This document shows, piece by piece, positions 46,137 to 54,570 of a stretch of DNA of 64,000 nt; the first letter of the stretch is position 1; each line of letters begins with the position of its first letter. The position numbers were made by a program, and so were the translations under genes. Location of the stretch: assembly GCA_025352685.1 (NCBI GenBank), contig JANXSN010000064.1, positions 46,858 to 110,857 on the forward strand, given 5' to 3'. The notes under the pieces are model-generated. The model did not search any database and was not told the DNA's origin. It saw only the letters and a program-made list of their open reading frames with translations. Source of the stretch: Sphingomonadales bacterium (GTDB taxonomy: Bacteria; Pseudomonadota; Alphaproteobacteria; Sphingomonadales; Sphingomonadaceae).

Positions 46137-46503
46137 CTGCGTGTCAGTTGCATGACAGAAAAAAGTCAAGGATTCCCGCGATTCGTTGGTTGGAGCGGAT
46201 GTTGGAACTGAAAAAACATAGCAAAATTAAAGACTTGGTTTAGATTCCGCGCAATTGCGGTAGTTCTCCACGTCAAGCCGATTTATTTCAGTTTTTTTAA
46301 GGCTGAAAGCGCCACGCGGCCTTGCGCGGCTAGGCGACCACGCTCAAAAACATGCCAGGGACAACGCGACTCGCCAGTCGTGATCAGCATCGAGAACCAG
46401 AGCATTCGGAGATCGACCGATTTCCGTTTGTGTGGCTTGCTGCGATTGCGCGGGAGAGAGGTTGTGGTCCGCAGAATAAGAGCGGGTGGGGAGGCAAAGA
46501 GAG
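46137..46503. other. dnaA upstream region
   Basis: This stretch of about 365 bases is AT-rich by local standards around 46190-46300, with runs such as GAAAAAACATAG and CAGTTTTTTTAAGG. It must hold the dnaA promoter. No TTATCCACA-type DnaA boxes were found; only a TTCTCCACG near 46263 is similar. No gene is seen. Confidence 0.4.
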
Positions 46504-47874
46504 TTGGCGTCGGGGGATGATCTGGACTCGAACATCGAAGATCGGGCGGCAGCAGCCTGGGCTGCTGTGCGCGACGGTTTGCGCCGCGACATTGGCGCGC
46601 GCAGTTTCGACCAGTGGCTCGGGCGGACGCGGTACGATGGATTTTGCAAAGTCGACCGTACTGTTGCGCTGGCCTTGCCTTCCGCGTTCATGGCTAATTG
46701 GGTACAGAAGAATTTTGCCGACCGGCTAAATCTTGCGTGGCGGATGACCATGCCAGAAGTAGCCAGTGTGCGCATTCTTGCAGATGACGGCGATGTTGTT
46801 CAAAGTTATGCGGTTTTAGCTTCTGAAGGTGAGAAATCGACACCGGTTGAGTCTGTTTTCCAGTTCGACCCGCGCTTGACGTTCGAAACGTTTTTGGTCG
46901 GCGACTCGAATCGCATTGCACACAATGCCGCACGAGCGATCGCCGAAGGCGGGCCGATGCGGTTCAATCCGCTTTTTGTCCACGGGCCAACCGGGCAAGG
47001 CAAGACCCACCTGCTCCACGCCACCGGCCATGGCTACATGGCTCGCAAGCCGCGAGCGCGCGCGCTCGCCATGTCGGCAGAACGGTTCATGGTTGATTTC
47101 GTCCATGCGATGCGGACCAAGGATACCCTGGCGTTCAAAGCGCGGCTGCGTTCGGTTGACCTGCTAATGATCGATGATTTGCAGTTTATAGCCGGCAAGG
47201 AAACCACGCAGGAGGAATTCCTGTATACCATCGACGAGTTGATGCGTGGCGGAAGACGGCTGGTCATCAGTGCCGACCGCAGCCCGCACGAGCTCGACGG
47301 GATCGAAGGCCGCATCCTTTCGCGTCTGACCCAAGGGCTTGTGGTCGACATTCAGCCTGCCGACTACGGACTGCGCCGCGCCATCGTCGAGGCAAAAGCC
47401 AATGCTATGCCACAGAAGATTCCACCGCTGGTTCGCGATTTGCTTGCCAGCCGCATTGCCTCGAACATTCGCGAGCTCGAAGGGGGGTTGAACCGTCTGG
47501 TAGCCTATGCTGCGCTCAACGACCGGACGATCGACGAAGCGTTCGCCGAAGACACGCTTGCCGACATGTTCCGGGCCGGACGGCGTCGCGTTACGATCGA
47601 TGAAATCCAGCGACGCGTATCGGAGCATTTCAAGATTCGTCAGGCCGAAATGGTCTCGGCACGCCGCGCCCGCGTGGTCGCGCGCCCGCGCCAGATTGCG
47701 ATGTACTTGTCAAAGCAGCTAACGCCGCGCTCACTGCCTGAAATCGGGCGACGGTTCGGGGGGCGCGACCACACGACGGTAATCCACGCGGTCAAGCAGA
47801 TCGAAAAGCTGCGCGCCGCCGACACCGAGATCGACGCCGACGTGCGCTTGTTGCTGCGCTCGCTGGAGGGATAG
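46504..47874 (+). CDS. dnaA: chromosomal replication initiator protein DnaA
   Basis: About 456 residues. Domain I is at 1-80 (WAAVRDGLRRDIGARSFDQW). The AAA+ domain has Walker A GPTGQGKTHLLHA and Walker B LLMIDDLQFI. The C-terminal DNA-binding helix-turn-helix carries the signature GGRDHTTVIHAVKQIEKL. DnaA melts the replication origin. TTG at 46504 has GGGGAGG nine bases upstream and is preferred; GTG at 46486 is in frame but lacks a ribosome site. No origin boxes are obvious next to the gene. Confidence 0.95.
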   Translation: MASGDDLDSNIEDRAAAAWAAVRDGLRRDIGARSFDQWLGRTRYDGFCKVDRTVALALPSAFMANWVQKNFADRLNLAWRMTMPEVASVRILADDGDVVQSYAVLASEGEKSTPVESVFQFDPRLTFETFLVGDSNRIAHNAARAIAEGGPMRFNPLFVHGPTGQGKTHLLHATGHGYMARKPRARALAMSAERFMVDFVHAMRTKDTLAFKARLRSVDLLMIDDLQFIAGKETTQEEFLYTIDELMRGGRRLVISADRSPHELDGIEGRILSRLTQGLVVDIQPADYGLRRAIVEAKANAMPQKIPPLVRDLLASRIASNIRELEGGLNRLVAYAALNDRTIDEAFAEDTLADMFRAGRRRVTIDEIQRRVSEHFKIRQAEMVSARRARVVARPRQIAMYLSKQLTPRSLPEIGRRFGGRDHTTVIHAVKQIEKLRAADTEIDADVRLLLRSLEG

Positions 47875-47973
47875 CGCGCGCAGCTGGACGGCCTCCGCTA
47901 ACGGTCGACCGTGGCGCAATCACCGTGTATGCTTTAACTCTTACAGACATGGGGACGGGTAGCCGGCGTCCAT

Positions 47974-48029
47974 GCGCAGGCGCCGTTGACCTGGCGCCTG
48001 CGCAAAGCAACGTTCGTTGCTTTGCGCAG
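47974..48029. repeat. two overlapping perfect hairpins between convergent genes
   Basis: Hairpin one pairs 47974-47984 with 47993-48003 (GCGCAGGCGCC/GGCGCCTGCGC, eight-base loop). Hairpin two pairs 47998-48012 with 48015-48029 (CTGCGCAAAGCAACG and its exact complement, two-base loop). They share 47998-48003, so they are mutually exclusive in RNA. The site lies between the ends of dnaA and the DUF4136 lipoprotein gene and has no T-run. Confidence 0.9.
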
Positions 48030-48037
48030 GGTAAGGC

Positions 48038-48691
48038 TTAACGCCGCGCCTTTTCAGGCGGCGCAACGGTGATCCGAACAGTCTGACCCGAGTTGCCGGG
48101 AAATCCAGTAAACATCGCTTCTATCAGATTGGGGACTAGGGTCGTCAAATCATTGTCCGACGACATCGCCTTGGCGGTTCCTTCGAACAGCCGCTCATGA
48201 GATCCCTTGCGCTCGATCTTCATATCGAGGGCCGATTCGTAAACGGTGTAGCTTTCGAGTTCGTCGTACGACGAGCCATAGAGGAACGGGTCATCATACC
48301 CATAGATCCATGCCCGGCGACCAAAGCCCCAATAGGGACGATAGGGTCCCCAGCCACTGGCATAACCAAAGCGCGGCCCGATGCCCGGGACGGTGCGGAT
48401 GCGATCGCGTCCCTTGTCGACTGTATAGTTAAGGCGGACGATCAGGTTGGCATCACCAGGCGAGACTGCGCGCGTATAGCCATATCCAGCAAGACGTTGC
48501 GAAACAGTGTTGGCATATTGTGCGAATTCCAGGCTGCCATCGAGACGCGGGTTGTCGGCAATGACCGCAAAGGACTGACCCTGAGGTACCGGGAGTTGCT
48601 GGAAGCGCGAGACCTGCGCAGAAAAAGGAGCGGCGCACCCTGCGACGGCCAACAACGCAACGGGAACAATGGCTTTAAACAAACGGAGCAT
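48038..48691 (-). CDS. DUF4136 domain lipoprotein
   Basis: A 217-residue protein with a lipoprotein signal peptide (lipobox VAGC near residue 19). SAQVSRFQQLPVPQGQSFAV near the start and LIVRLNYTVDKGRD fit DUF4136, envelope lipoproteins of unknown function. A central segment is rich in Gly, Tyr, Trp and Pro (FGYASGWGPYRPYWGFGRR). GAGG lies five bases before the ATG at 48691; an earlier in-frame ATG at 48760 lacks signal-peptide features. It follows trpS by 84 bases on the same strand. Confidence 0.8.
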   Translation of the reverse strand: MLRLFKAIVPVALLAVAGCAAPFSAQVSRFQQLPVPQGQSFAVIADNPRLDGSLEFAQYANTVSQRLAGYGYTRAVSPGDANLIVRLNYTVDKGRDRIRTVPGIGPRFGYASGWGPYRPYWGFGRRAWIYGYDDPFLYGSSYDELESYTVYESALDMKIERKGSHERLFEGTAKAMSSDNDLTTLVPNLIEAMFTGFPGNSGQTVRITVAPPEKARR

Positions 48692-48775
48692 GGCAACCTC
48701 GAAAATTTGCGATCTGACAGGTAGGTTTAAGCATTTGGCTTGAACGCTTGGTGAATGCATTCGTTTCGTCGTGAT

Positions 48776-49792
48776 TTAGGATCGACCCGCCCGTTGGAGA
48801 CCAAGAGCCTCGTATGCGGCTTCGAGCGTTGGTCGGGCGATGTCAGCCGCACGTTGGGCGCCCGCAACCAGCAGCGCGTCGATCTCAGATGATCCTCGCA
48901 ATGCTTGATACCTCGTTGCAATCGGTGCCAGCGTTACAACCAGCCGATCAGCAAGTGCGGCCTTGAACGGCCCAAAATTGCTCCCCCCGTGCTCGGCCAG
49001 GACTTCATCGGTCGAGCGGTTGTCCAGCGCAGCCATAATAGCTACCAAATTTCGAGCTTCGGGTCTGTTTGCCAGGTCTGCCGCTTCGCTCGGCAGTGGT
49101 TCCGGATCTGTCTTGGCCTTCCGTACTTTCTGCTGAATTGTTTCGGCGTCGTCCGACAGGTTCACTCTGCTCATGTCGCTGGCGTCGGATTTGGACATCT
49201 TGGCACTCCCGTCGCGCAGGCTCATGATTCGGGCAGTGGCGGGCGGAATGATGGGATCAGGGAGCGTGAAAACCTCACGCCCGGTATCTGAGTTGAATTT
49301 GGTTGCGATGTCGCGGGCGAGTTCGAGGTGCTGCTTTTGGTCGTCGCCGACGGGCACGTGTGTTGCTTGGTACAGCAACACGTCTGCAGCTTGGAGCACC
49401 GGATAGTCGAACAGCGCAACCGATGCGCCTTCGCGGTTCTTTCCCGACTTGTCCTTGAATTGGGTCATGCGATTGAGCCAACCCATGCGCGCGGTCCCAT
49501 TGAGCAGCCAGCAAAGCTCTGCGTGGGCGGGAACACGTGCCTGATTGAATAGGATCGATCGCTCGGGATCGATACCGCAGGCGACCAAGGCGGCTGTCAT
49601 GTCACGCAAGGAATCGATTCTGACCTGTCGTTCGATGTGTTCGGAAAGCGAATGCAGGTCCGCCAGAAAGAAGAGGCATTGTCCGCCTGTGGCAGTCACC
49701 TCGTCCTGCATGCGCACCCAGTTGCGAATAGCACCCAGATAATTGCCGAGGTGAAGGCTGCCAGTAGGCTGGATGCCGGAGACGACACGCAT
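48776..49792 (-). CDS. trpS: tryptophanyl-tRNA synthetase
   Basis: A 338-residue class I synthetase. RVVSGIQPTGSLHLGNYLGA contains the HIGH-type motif (HLGN) and DGSAKMSKSDASD contains KMSKS; VPVGDDQKQHLELARDIA lies between them. It charges tRNA-Trp. The start at 49792 gives the conserved N-terminus; the frame is open into murJ. murJ ends four bases upstream, so secB-murJ-trpS read in one direction with small gaps. Confidence 0.96.
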   Translation of the reverse strand: MRVVSGIQPTGSLHLGNYLGAIRNWVRMQDEVTATGGQCLFFLADLHSLSEHIERQVRIDSLRDMTAALVACGIDPERSILFNQARVPAHAELCWLLNGTARMGWLNRMTQFKDKSGKNREGASVALFDYPVLQAADVLLYQATHVPVGDDQKQHLELARDIATKFNSDTGREVFTLPDPIIPPATARIMSLRDGSAKMSKSDASDMSRVNLSDDAETIQQKVRKAKTDPEPLPSEAADLANRPEARNLVAIMAALDNRSTDEVLAEHGGSNFGPFKAALADRLVVTLAPIATRYQALRGSSEIDALLVAGAQRAADIARPTLEAAYEALGLQRAGRS

Positions 49793-49796
49793 GAGG

Positions 49797-51380
49797 TCAG
49801 GCTTTCCGTTTAAATTGTCTGAAGAGTTCATTGAGACTGGCCCCGCCGAGGAGCAAGAGAGCGGCGGCATAAACTGCGCCGCCGAGACCGCAAAGCAAAC
49901 CGAGGGATGTCACCCGTTCTGTCCAGCCGCCACCCATATGAGGATCTAGCCAGGGGTTGAGAATGAACAGCGCGATACCCAGTGCGATGCTGGCACCGAT
50001 GATGCGCACGGCCTTTGCTTTGAAACGCGCATCGAATTGAAGGTGATCGCGTCGGTGAAGCGAGCCGTAAAGGAGCAAGACATTGACCCACGCGGCAACG
50101 GCGGTGGACAGCGCAATGCCGACAAAACCAGCGTTGAAAACCACCACCGACATTAAATTACCGGCGAGGTTGACGAGCATCGACACCACGGCGAGCCGGA
50201 CCGGCGTTTTGGTGTCCTGCCGGGCATAAAAGCCTGGAGTCAGGACCTTGATCAACACATAGGCAGGGACACCCACCGAGAAGGCGGCAAGGGCGCTGGC
50301 GGCACCGATCGTGTCCTTGGCCGTGAACGCGCCGTGCTGGAATACGCCGCGTACGAGCGGGATTGCCGATATGACGAGCGCGACCGCAGCGGGCAGGGCG
50401 AGCAGCAGGGCGAGCTCCATGGCGCGATTCTGAGTATTGCGCGCGGCAGCCGTGTCGCCGCCGCCGATCTGGCGTGACAGGCTTGGCAGGATGGCCGTTC
50501 CAACACCAATTCCGATCAGTCCAAGCGGCAATTGGTTCAGCCTGTCGGCATAGTAGAGATAGCTGACGGCGCCCTGCGGCAGAAAGCGTGCGGCGAGTGA
50601 GGTCGAGATGAGGAGGTTGAACTGGATCGCGCCTTGGCCCACGGCTGCCGGCCCAATCAACCATAAAAGCCGCTTTACATCGGGCGACAGGCGTGGACGC
50701 GAAAGGCTGAGCACAACGCCCGCCCGGCGGCACGACCAGATCAACCACAACAGTTGGAGAGCTCCTGCGACGGTCACGGCAATGGCTTGTGTTTCAGATG
50801 TTTCAATTGCGTTTCTGCCACGAAAAAACAGGATTGCGGCGATCATCGCAACGTTGAGCAGGACGGGAGCTGCGGCATTGACCCAAAATCGATTGAGCGA
50901 ATTGAGGATGCCGCCAAGCAGCGATACCATGCTGATCAACGCGAGATAAGGGAATGTGATCTGCGTGAGGTGAACCGCCAACGCGAACTTGGCGGGACCA
51001 CCATCGGGAAATCCGCCCGTCATGGCTAGCACGACAGGCGCGGTCGCCGCCATCATGAGGGTCGTAAAGACAAGCAGGAACGGCAACAGGACCGAGAGCA
51101 CTTGTCCCGCGAACACATTTGCCGCAGCTAAACCCGATCCTGACGCCTGCCGTTCCGCCTCGGTCATGCGTCGGTTGTACATTGGCACAAAGACGGCCGC
51201 GAAGGCCCCTTCGGCGAACAGGGCACGGAACAAGTTTGGCAATCGCCAAGCGATCAAAAATGCGTCTGACGCAAACCCTGCACCGACATAGCGAGCCATC
51301 AGCATGTCGCGAACCATGCCGAGGACGCGGCTGACCAGCGTCAGACCGCCGATCGATGCGGTGGCGCGAACAAGGTTCAT
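49797..51380 (-). CDS. murJ: lipid II flippase MurJ
   Basis: A 527-residue, 14-helix membrane protein of the MOP superfamily. MNLVRATASIGGLTLVSRVL with GMVRDMLMARYVGAG is the conserved N-terminus, FRALFAEGAFAAVFVPMYNR follows near residue 50, and RFLPQGAVSYLYYADRLNQL with GLIGIGVGTAILPSLSRQ lies in the middle. It moves lipid II across the inner membrane for peptidoglycan synthesis. The start at 51380 is supported by these motifs; the frame runs on antisense to secB's direction without similarity. Confidence 0.95.
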   Translation of the reverse strand: MNLVRATASIGGLTLVSRVLGMVRDMLMARYVGAGFASDAFLIAWRLPNLFRALFAEGAFAAVFVPMYNRRMTEAERQASGSGLAAANVFAGQVLSVLLPFLLVFTTLMMAATAPVVLAMTGGFPDGGPAKFALAVHLTQITFPYLALISMVSLLGGILNSLNRFWVNAAAPVLLNVAMIAAILFFRGRNAIETSETQAIAVTVAGALQLLWLIWSCRRAGVVLSLSRPRLSPDVKRLLWLIGPAAVGQGAIQFNLLISTSLAARFLPQGAVSYLYYADRLNQLPLGLIGIGVGTAILPSLSRQIGGGDTAAARNTQNRAMELALLLALPAAVALVISAIPLVRGVFQHGAFTAKDTIGAASALAAFSVGVPAYVLIKVLTPGFYARQDTKTPVRLAVVSMLVNLAGNLMSVVVFNAGFVGIALSTAVAAWVNVLLLYGSLHRRDHLQFDARFKAKAVRIIGASIALGIALFILNPWLDPHMGGGWTERVTSLGLLCGLGGAVYAAALLLLGGASLNELFRQFKRKA

Positions 51381-51414
51381 CGTTGCCGTTCCTCCCCTTT
51401 CGGGAGAGGCCGGA

Positions 51415-51927
51415 TCAAGCCTGCCCGACTGGCGCGCCGAGCACGTCGCTCTGTTCGGCCTGAGTGACATAAAGCTGACCGAAATCGATCGGTTCGAGCA
51501 GCAGCGGCGGGAATCCGCCATCGCGAACGGCATCGGCGAGAACGCGACGCGCAAAGGGAAAGAGGATCCGCGGCGCTTCTGCCAGCAGGAACGGCTGTAG
51601 CTGATCGTCAGGAATGTTGCGGAGCGCGAACAGCCCGGCATACGAAAGCTCAACCTGAAATGCGACCTTGTCGGCGGCGACAGCCTTGGCCTCGATTTTG
51701 AGGATGACTTCAAACGCGTCGTCGCCGACCTGGCCCGAAGCGATGTTGAACTGGATATCGATCTGCGGTTGGCCTTGCCATTGATAAACTGCGGGCGCGT
51801 TTGGATTTTCGAACGATAGATCCTTGACATACTGCGACAGCAGGCCGGCCTGAGGGGCGGTATCCACGCCGTTGCTCAGCGGTTCAGTGGTTGTGGTTTC
51901 GGGCGCGGCGTTGTCGGCCATCGTCAT
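51415..51927 (-). CDS. secB: protein-export chaperone SecB
   Basis: A 170-residue acidic protein. LLSQYVKDLSFENPNAPAVY near residue 28 and LFPFARRVLADAVRDGGFPP with LLLEPIDFGQLY near the end are the SecB signatures. SecB tetramers keep exported precursors unfolded and deliver them to SecA. ATG at 51927 or 51921 can start it. It diverges from the Tim44-like gene across 136 bases. Confidence 0.96.
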   Translation of the reverse strand: MTMADNAAPETTTTEPLSNGVDTAPQAGLLSQYVKDLSFENPNAPAVYQWQGQPQIDIQFNIASGQVGDDAFEVILKIEAKAVAADKVAFQVELSYAGLFALRNIPDDQLQPFLLAEAPRILFPFARRVLADAVRDGGFPPLLLEPIDFGQLYVTQAEQSDVLGAPVGQA

Positions 51928-52063
51928 TGGTCTTTCGTCAGGTGAATGAAGGTGCGAGCGCGGTTACATCGCTGTGACGGACAGAGCAAGATACGACGAA
52001 ACGCGGACGAACGAATGCGCGTTTGAAGTGTTGGCCTCCTGCGCCTATGTTGAGAACAAAGTG

Positions 52064-52729
52064 ATGGAGTTTGCGGTGTCGGGTATGATTGAAATCGTGG
52101 TTCTGGCGATGGTAGCAGGGTTTCTTGCGTTGCGGCTCTATTCGGTGCTTGGCAAGCGCACCGGACACGAACAACCGCTCGCGCCCGTCGAAGATCACGC
52201 CGCCGCGGCACCTGCACCCGCCTTTGCGTCTCCGGCACGTCCGACAATCGCCGCCAGTGATTCGGTGTTTGAAGACGGCGCTGCGACCGGCGTGCGCGCT
52301 GTGGTTGCCACCGAGCCTTCGTTCGACGTCGGGCGGTTCATGGAGGGCTCAAAGGCTGCCTATCGCATGATCCTGGACGCCTACTGGCGTGGAGAAGCCG
52401 GGGCTCTTGAAGGACTTACGAGCAAGGAAGTCCGAACGGCGTTTGCCGGTTCGATCGCCGAGCGTTCAACGGCCGGTCACGTGCTCGACAACCGGCTCGT
52501 TACCATTGAAAAGGCGACGATTGTCGCTGCCCGCGTGGAGGATCGCGTGGCTCACCTGACGGTGCGCTTCGATGCTGATATTGCAGCTGTGACCCGCGAT
52601 GCGGAAGGAACGGTGATCGCTGGCTCGTTGACCGACGCCGTGCCGACCGTCGATGTGTGGACGTTCACGCGCACGCTGCGCAGTGACGATCCCAACTGGA
52701 TATTGACCGGTACCGACGAATCGGCATGA
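52064..52729 (+). CDS. Tim44/TimA-family putative adaptor protein
   Basis: About 221 residues. An N-terminal membrane helix (MIEIVVLAMVAGFLALRLYS) is followed by VLGKRTGHEQP, an Ala/Pro-rich linker, and a C-terminal Tim44-like domain (about 105-221) with FMEGSKAAYRMILDAYWRGE. Such proteins in alphaproteobacteria relate to mitochondrial Tim44 and are thought to act near protein transport at the inner membrane. ATG at 52064 is chosen; ATG at 52085 is possible. Its stop overlaps the mltA start as ATGA. Confidence 0.85.
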   Translation: MEFAVSGMIEIVVLAMVAGFLALRLYSVLGKRTGHEQPLAPVEDHAAAAPAPAFASPARPTIAASDSVFEDGAATGVRAVVATEPSFDVGRFMEGSKAAYRMILDAYWRGEAGALEGLTSKEVRTAFAGSIAERSTAGHVLDNRLVTIEKATIVAARVEDRVAHLTVRFDADIAAVTRDAEGTVIAGSLTDAVPTVDVWTFTRTLRSDDPNWILTGTDESA

Positions 52730-53967
52730 AGTTCGGTTTTGGGCTGGCGGCGGCGCTGACCCTGTCGGCGTGCGCGGGAGGAATCGTTCCGCGGGTTGGT
52801 CCGCCCACGACGCGCCCCGGCCCCTTGAAACCGGGGCCGGGTCCCGCGCCCACAACGACATCGATCAAGCCCGATACATCGTCGGCCACAACCTCGCGTG
52901 CCACCGCACAATTGACGGGCGTTGTTGCCGGTCCGCAAGTGGCAACCTTCCCGATCACTCCCGACCAGGCAGCGCGTGCGCTCACCGCTTTTCGCCTTGG
53001 TTGTCCCGGGCTGTTGCGGCGGGTCGATAAATCCGGGCTCACCCAGGCCGATGATTGGGCGCCTGCCTGTGCAGCTGCGGAAACGGCAACCGACACGCGG
53101 CGCTTCTTCATCGACCAGTTTGAAGCCATCCAAGTCGGCTCGGGGCAGTCCTACGCGACTGGCTATTACGAGCCGGAAATTCAGGGAAGCCGCACGCGCG
53201 ACGCCGCAAATCAAGTCCCCGTCTACGCCAAGCCTGATGACCTTGTCGAAATCGATCTGGGGACATTCACAGAGACGCTCAAGGGTCGACTGATCAGTGG
53301 GCGCGTAAGTGGACTGAAATTTGTTCCCTATTACGATCGGGGTGAGATCGACGATGGAGCGATCGCGGGGCAGGTGCCGGTCATTGCCTGGGCAGCCGAT
53401 CCGATCGAGTTCTTCTTCCTGCAGATCCAGGGATCTGGCCGACTGAAGCTTGCTGACGGATCGGTCATGCGGATCGGTTATGCCGGGCAGAATGGCCGCG
53501 ATTATGCCAGCATCGGCGCGCTCATGCGCGACCGGGGCTTGGTCGTGCCGGGACAATTGTCCATGCAGGGCATTATGGCATGGCTGCGCGCGAATCCCGA
53601 GCAAGGCCGTGCCATCATGCGAGAAAACCAGAGTTTCGTTTTTTTCCGTGAAATCATGGGTGAGGGACCCATCGGCGCACTGGGCATACCCGTGACGGGG
53701 AGGGTTTCCGTGGCAGCCGACCCTTTGTTTGTGCCGCTTGGCGCGCCGATGTGGCTCGATCTCGACCGTCCTGAGGCAAGCGGTCTGTGGATCGCGCAGG
53801 ATACTGGCGGCGCGATCAAGGGCGCGAACCGAGTTGACACTTTCTGGGGAGCAGGCGACGAGGCCCGCCGGATAGCGGGGGGCATGTCGGGACGTGGCGC
53901 CGCCTATATTCTCGTTCCGCGCGGGACGCTTGCCCGCCTCGGCGATGCCGCGCACTCTCAGCCCTGA
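52726..53967 (+). CDS. mltA: membrane-bound lytic murein transglycosylase A
   Basis: A 413-residue lipoprotein (lipobox LSAC near residue 15) with a Pro/Thr-rich linker. The MltA barrel includes TGYYEPEIQGSRT near residue 145 and FFLQIQGSGRLKLADGS near 227. The 3D domain contains the catalytic Asp in WIAQDTGGAIKGANRVDTFW. It cleaves peptidoglycan glycan strands to 1,6-anhydro products. It is coupled to the Tim44-like gene and overlaps the Smr gene by 23 bases. Confidence 0.94.
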   Translation: MKFGFGLAAALTLSACAGGIVPRVGPPTTRPGPLKPGPGPAPTTTSIKPDTSSATTSRATAQLTGVVAGPQVATFPITPDQAARALTAFRLGCPGLLRRVDKSGLTQADDWAPACAAAETATDTRRFFIDQFEAIQVGSGQSYATGYYEPEIQGSRTRDAANQVPVYAKPDDLVEIDLGTFTETLKGRLISGRVSGLKFVPYYDRGEIDDGAIAGQVPVIAWAADPIEFFFLQIQGSGRLKLADGSVMRIGYAGQNGRDYASIGALMRDRGLVVPGQLSMQGIMAWLRANPEQGRAIMRENQSFVFFREIMGEGPIGALGIPVTGRVSVAADPLFVPLGAPMWLDLDRPEASGLWIAQDTGGAIKGANRVDTFWGAGDEARRIAGGMSGRGAAYILVPRGTLARLGDAAHSQP

Positions 53968-54481
53968 AGAACGCGCGCTTTGGCGGCGCGTAACGGCGGA
54001 CCTGCGCCGAGATCCATCGGCGCACGACCCCGTGCCAACGCCAATGCTTCGCCCGGAAAAGGCGTATCGCTCGTCTTTGCCACGAGAGCCGGTCGTCAGT
54101 CAGAAGCGCCTTAGTCCTGCCGCCACACTCGATGCACGTTGGGATCGCCAGCTGGCGACCGGCGATGTCGCGCCTGATCGAACTGTCGATCTCCACGGAT
54201 GCACCTTGGAAACCGCACACCGGCGCGCGATCTCGGCGCTCCAATCCGCTGTACGCCATGGCGACAGGGTTGTGGTGCTCGTCACCGGCAAGCCCCCGAA
54301 CACGGATGCCAGTCGGTTGGAGACACCGCTGCGCGGCGTGATCCGAGCGTCGATCGGTGACTGGATCGCGGCGTCTCCAGTCGCAGGCCATGTCGCCGCA
54401 ATCAGGCCAGCCCATCGCCGGCACGGCGGGTCCGGAGCCCTTTATGTTGTTTTGCGACGCGCAAATCGCTCGATTGCATAG
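53945..54481 (+). CDS. Smr/MutS2-domain protein
   Basis: A 178-residue protein starting PRTLSPEERALWRRVTADLR. The Smr domain is in the C-terminal half: TVDLHGCTLETAHRRAISAL with the DLHG motif, VVLVTGKP, and HRRHGGSGALYVVLRR replacing the GxG motif. Smr domains nick or bind nucleic acids. The start at 53945 overlaps the end of mltA by 23 bases, and the frame is open to 53894. secB, timA, mltA and smr cluster commonly in alphaproteobacteria. Confidence 0.85.
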   Translation: MPRTLSPEERALWRRVTADLRRDPSAHDPVPTPMLRPEKAYRSSLPREPVVSQKRLSPAATLDARWDRQLATGDVAPDRTVDLHGCTLETAHRRAISALQSAVRHGDRVVVLVTGKPPNTDASRLETPLRGVIRASIGDWIAASPVAGHVAAIRPAHRRHGGSGALYVVLRRANRSIA

Positions 54482-54570
54482 ATTTTCTTAACGTCCCTCG
54501 TGCCATTGTCGAAGGGGGCTTCGCCGGGACAGCGATACCCCCTCGATAGACGGAGTGAGACCGAGGCAAC

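Noticed and set aside
46137..46503. Replication origin next to dnaA
   Set aside because: Although the region is AT-rich, no TTATCCACA-type boxes were found, and in alphaproteobacteria the origin is often elsewhere.
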